Assembly (NCBI GenBank): GCA_944548615.1
Contig: OX155980.1
Location: 44,180,948 to 44,244,947, forward strand
DNA length: 64,000 nt
Direction of reading: 5' to 3'
From: Micropterix aruncella
Taxonomy: Eukaryota; Arthropoda; Insecta; Lepidoptera; Micropterigidae
The notes under the pieces are model-generated. The model had not been told where the DNA came from. It ran no database searches and saw nothing but the letters and a program-made list of their open reading frames with translations. A program made the position numbers and the translations under genes. Position 1 is the first letter of the stretch. Each line of letters begins with the position of its first letter. Below, piece after piece: positions 63,314-64,000 of this stretch.

Positions 63314-64000
63314 TATATATACACAAAACTATCAAATATTTCAAAATATTGAATTTTTACATATTTTATGTTTCGTTCATTGTAAATAATCCATTTAGGT
63401 TAAAGGTAATCTTTCCAACTAATAGGAAAGAGCTGACTGCTTCCTTTCATTGATATGAGGGCATGTCACGCTTTTAGTTTTAAGTTTTCAGCTGAATATT
63501 GATCGCAGCTTCTTTATATCGCACCTTTAGAAAATAAAAAAACGAAATTCGAAATTTTAAATTCTTCCATCTGTCAAGTAGCTCGTCTTGTCTTGTTATT
63601 TCCCCTGAAATAATAGGAAATTGAGTGAGTTTACGTATAAAGAAGGATTGTAGCCTAATTTTTGAGATAATTGGATGAAGGGTGAGCGTTTACTAGTTGA
63701 AAAATGGGCCCAACTTAAACCTACTCCTCTTTCCGCAAGTGAGAGGCATTCATCATTCTCGTTAACACCTAAAGCATTCCCGAATCCGATCAAGGGAATC
63801 CTTCGTCACGATGTAAGTGGCTTTTATAATTATTTACTTTATAACCATCTTATTGATCAATTCTAAAAAGAATATATACACAAAACTATCAAATATTTCA
63901 AAATATTGAATTTTTACATATTTTATGTTTCGTTCATTGTAAATAATCCATTTAGGTTAAAGGTAATCTTTCCAACTAATAGGAAAGAGCTGACTGCTTC
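63314..64000 (+). repeat. U repeat, direct orientation, running off the window
   Basis: Forms a large inverted repeat with the preceding block (arms about 62654-63207 and 63318-63871, spacer about 110 bp). It shares subtype changes with that block (gtaatctttcc, cccctgaaataat, agctcgtcttg) that are absent from the tandem array at 58383-59694. Confidence 0.93.

Overview
The window looks like a gene-poor, repeat-dense piece of an insect nuclear genome, probably from a moth or butterfly. It is strongly AT-rich and contains no bacterial-style operons and no host gene that I can recognise. Its coding content is almost entirely transposable-element proteins. The lepidopteran call is an inference. 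It rests on a CR1/Jockey-type LINE whose ORF1 carries a baculovirus-FP-like domain, on Helitron termini of the kind common in Lepidoptera, and on long (TA)n arrays bordered by recurring flank families.

Layout. 1-15 kb is AT-rich DNA with foldback/MITE-like repeats (2.1 kb), a pogo-like DNA transposon remnant with a nested MITE (4.2-5.4 kb), and two 5'-truncated RTE-type LINEs on the minus strand (7.8-8.5 and 12.0-13.7 kb). The second RTE copy is split by a 646-bp GC-rich insertion with a 13-bp target duplication and a palindromic junction. 15.1-19.6 kb is a nearly complete but broken CR1/Jockey LINE on the plus strand. 19.6-29 kb is mostly featureless, apart from a 562-bp direct duplication (25.4 and 27.3 kb) with an 89-bp tandem repeat beside it and a long (GA)n tract. 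29.16-30.82 kb is an internally deleted piggyBac-like element with TTAA flanks and matching ends. 31.06-31.6 kb is a 3' stub of the same LINE family as at 15-19.6 kb.

33.26-48.64 kb is the main feature: a complete Ty3/gypsy-type LTR retrotransposon, 15.4 kb long. It has almost identical 2.6-kb LTRs, a 4-bp AGAC target duplication, an intact Gag and an intact Pol. Pol lies in the -1 frame and begins at a textbook slippery heptamer followed by a stem-loop. About 4.5 kb of A-rich DNA with no long plus-strand ORF follows Pol. The element landed in the 3' end of an older Penelope-like repeat.

48.6-64 kb is a mosaic built around long (TA)n arrays. It holds palindromic Penelope-end repeats, an autonomous-type Helitron on the minus strand (Rep plus PIF1-type helicase; 49.76-56.31 kb) interrupted by a LINE, and a Penelope-like element with RT and GIY-YIG domains (56.5-57.9 kb). 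It also holds a 558-bp repeat (here called U) in tandem and inverted copies, a second palindromic family (here called B), and a 5'-truncated LINE with an intact RT frame placed between two (TA)n arrays.

How the parts work together. Nothing forms a host pathway. The window is a record of nested insertions: LTR element into Penelope end, LINE into Helitron, GC-rich insert into RTE, MITE into pogo-like element, LINE into (TA)n. The only element that still looks protein-competent throughout is the Ty3/gypsy copy. The features most worth following are its frameshift signal, its unusual non-coding architecture, and the recurrent junctions between (TA)n arrays and the Penelope, B and U repeat families.
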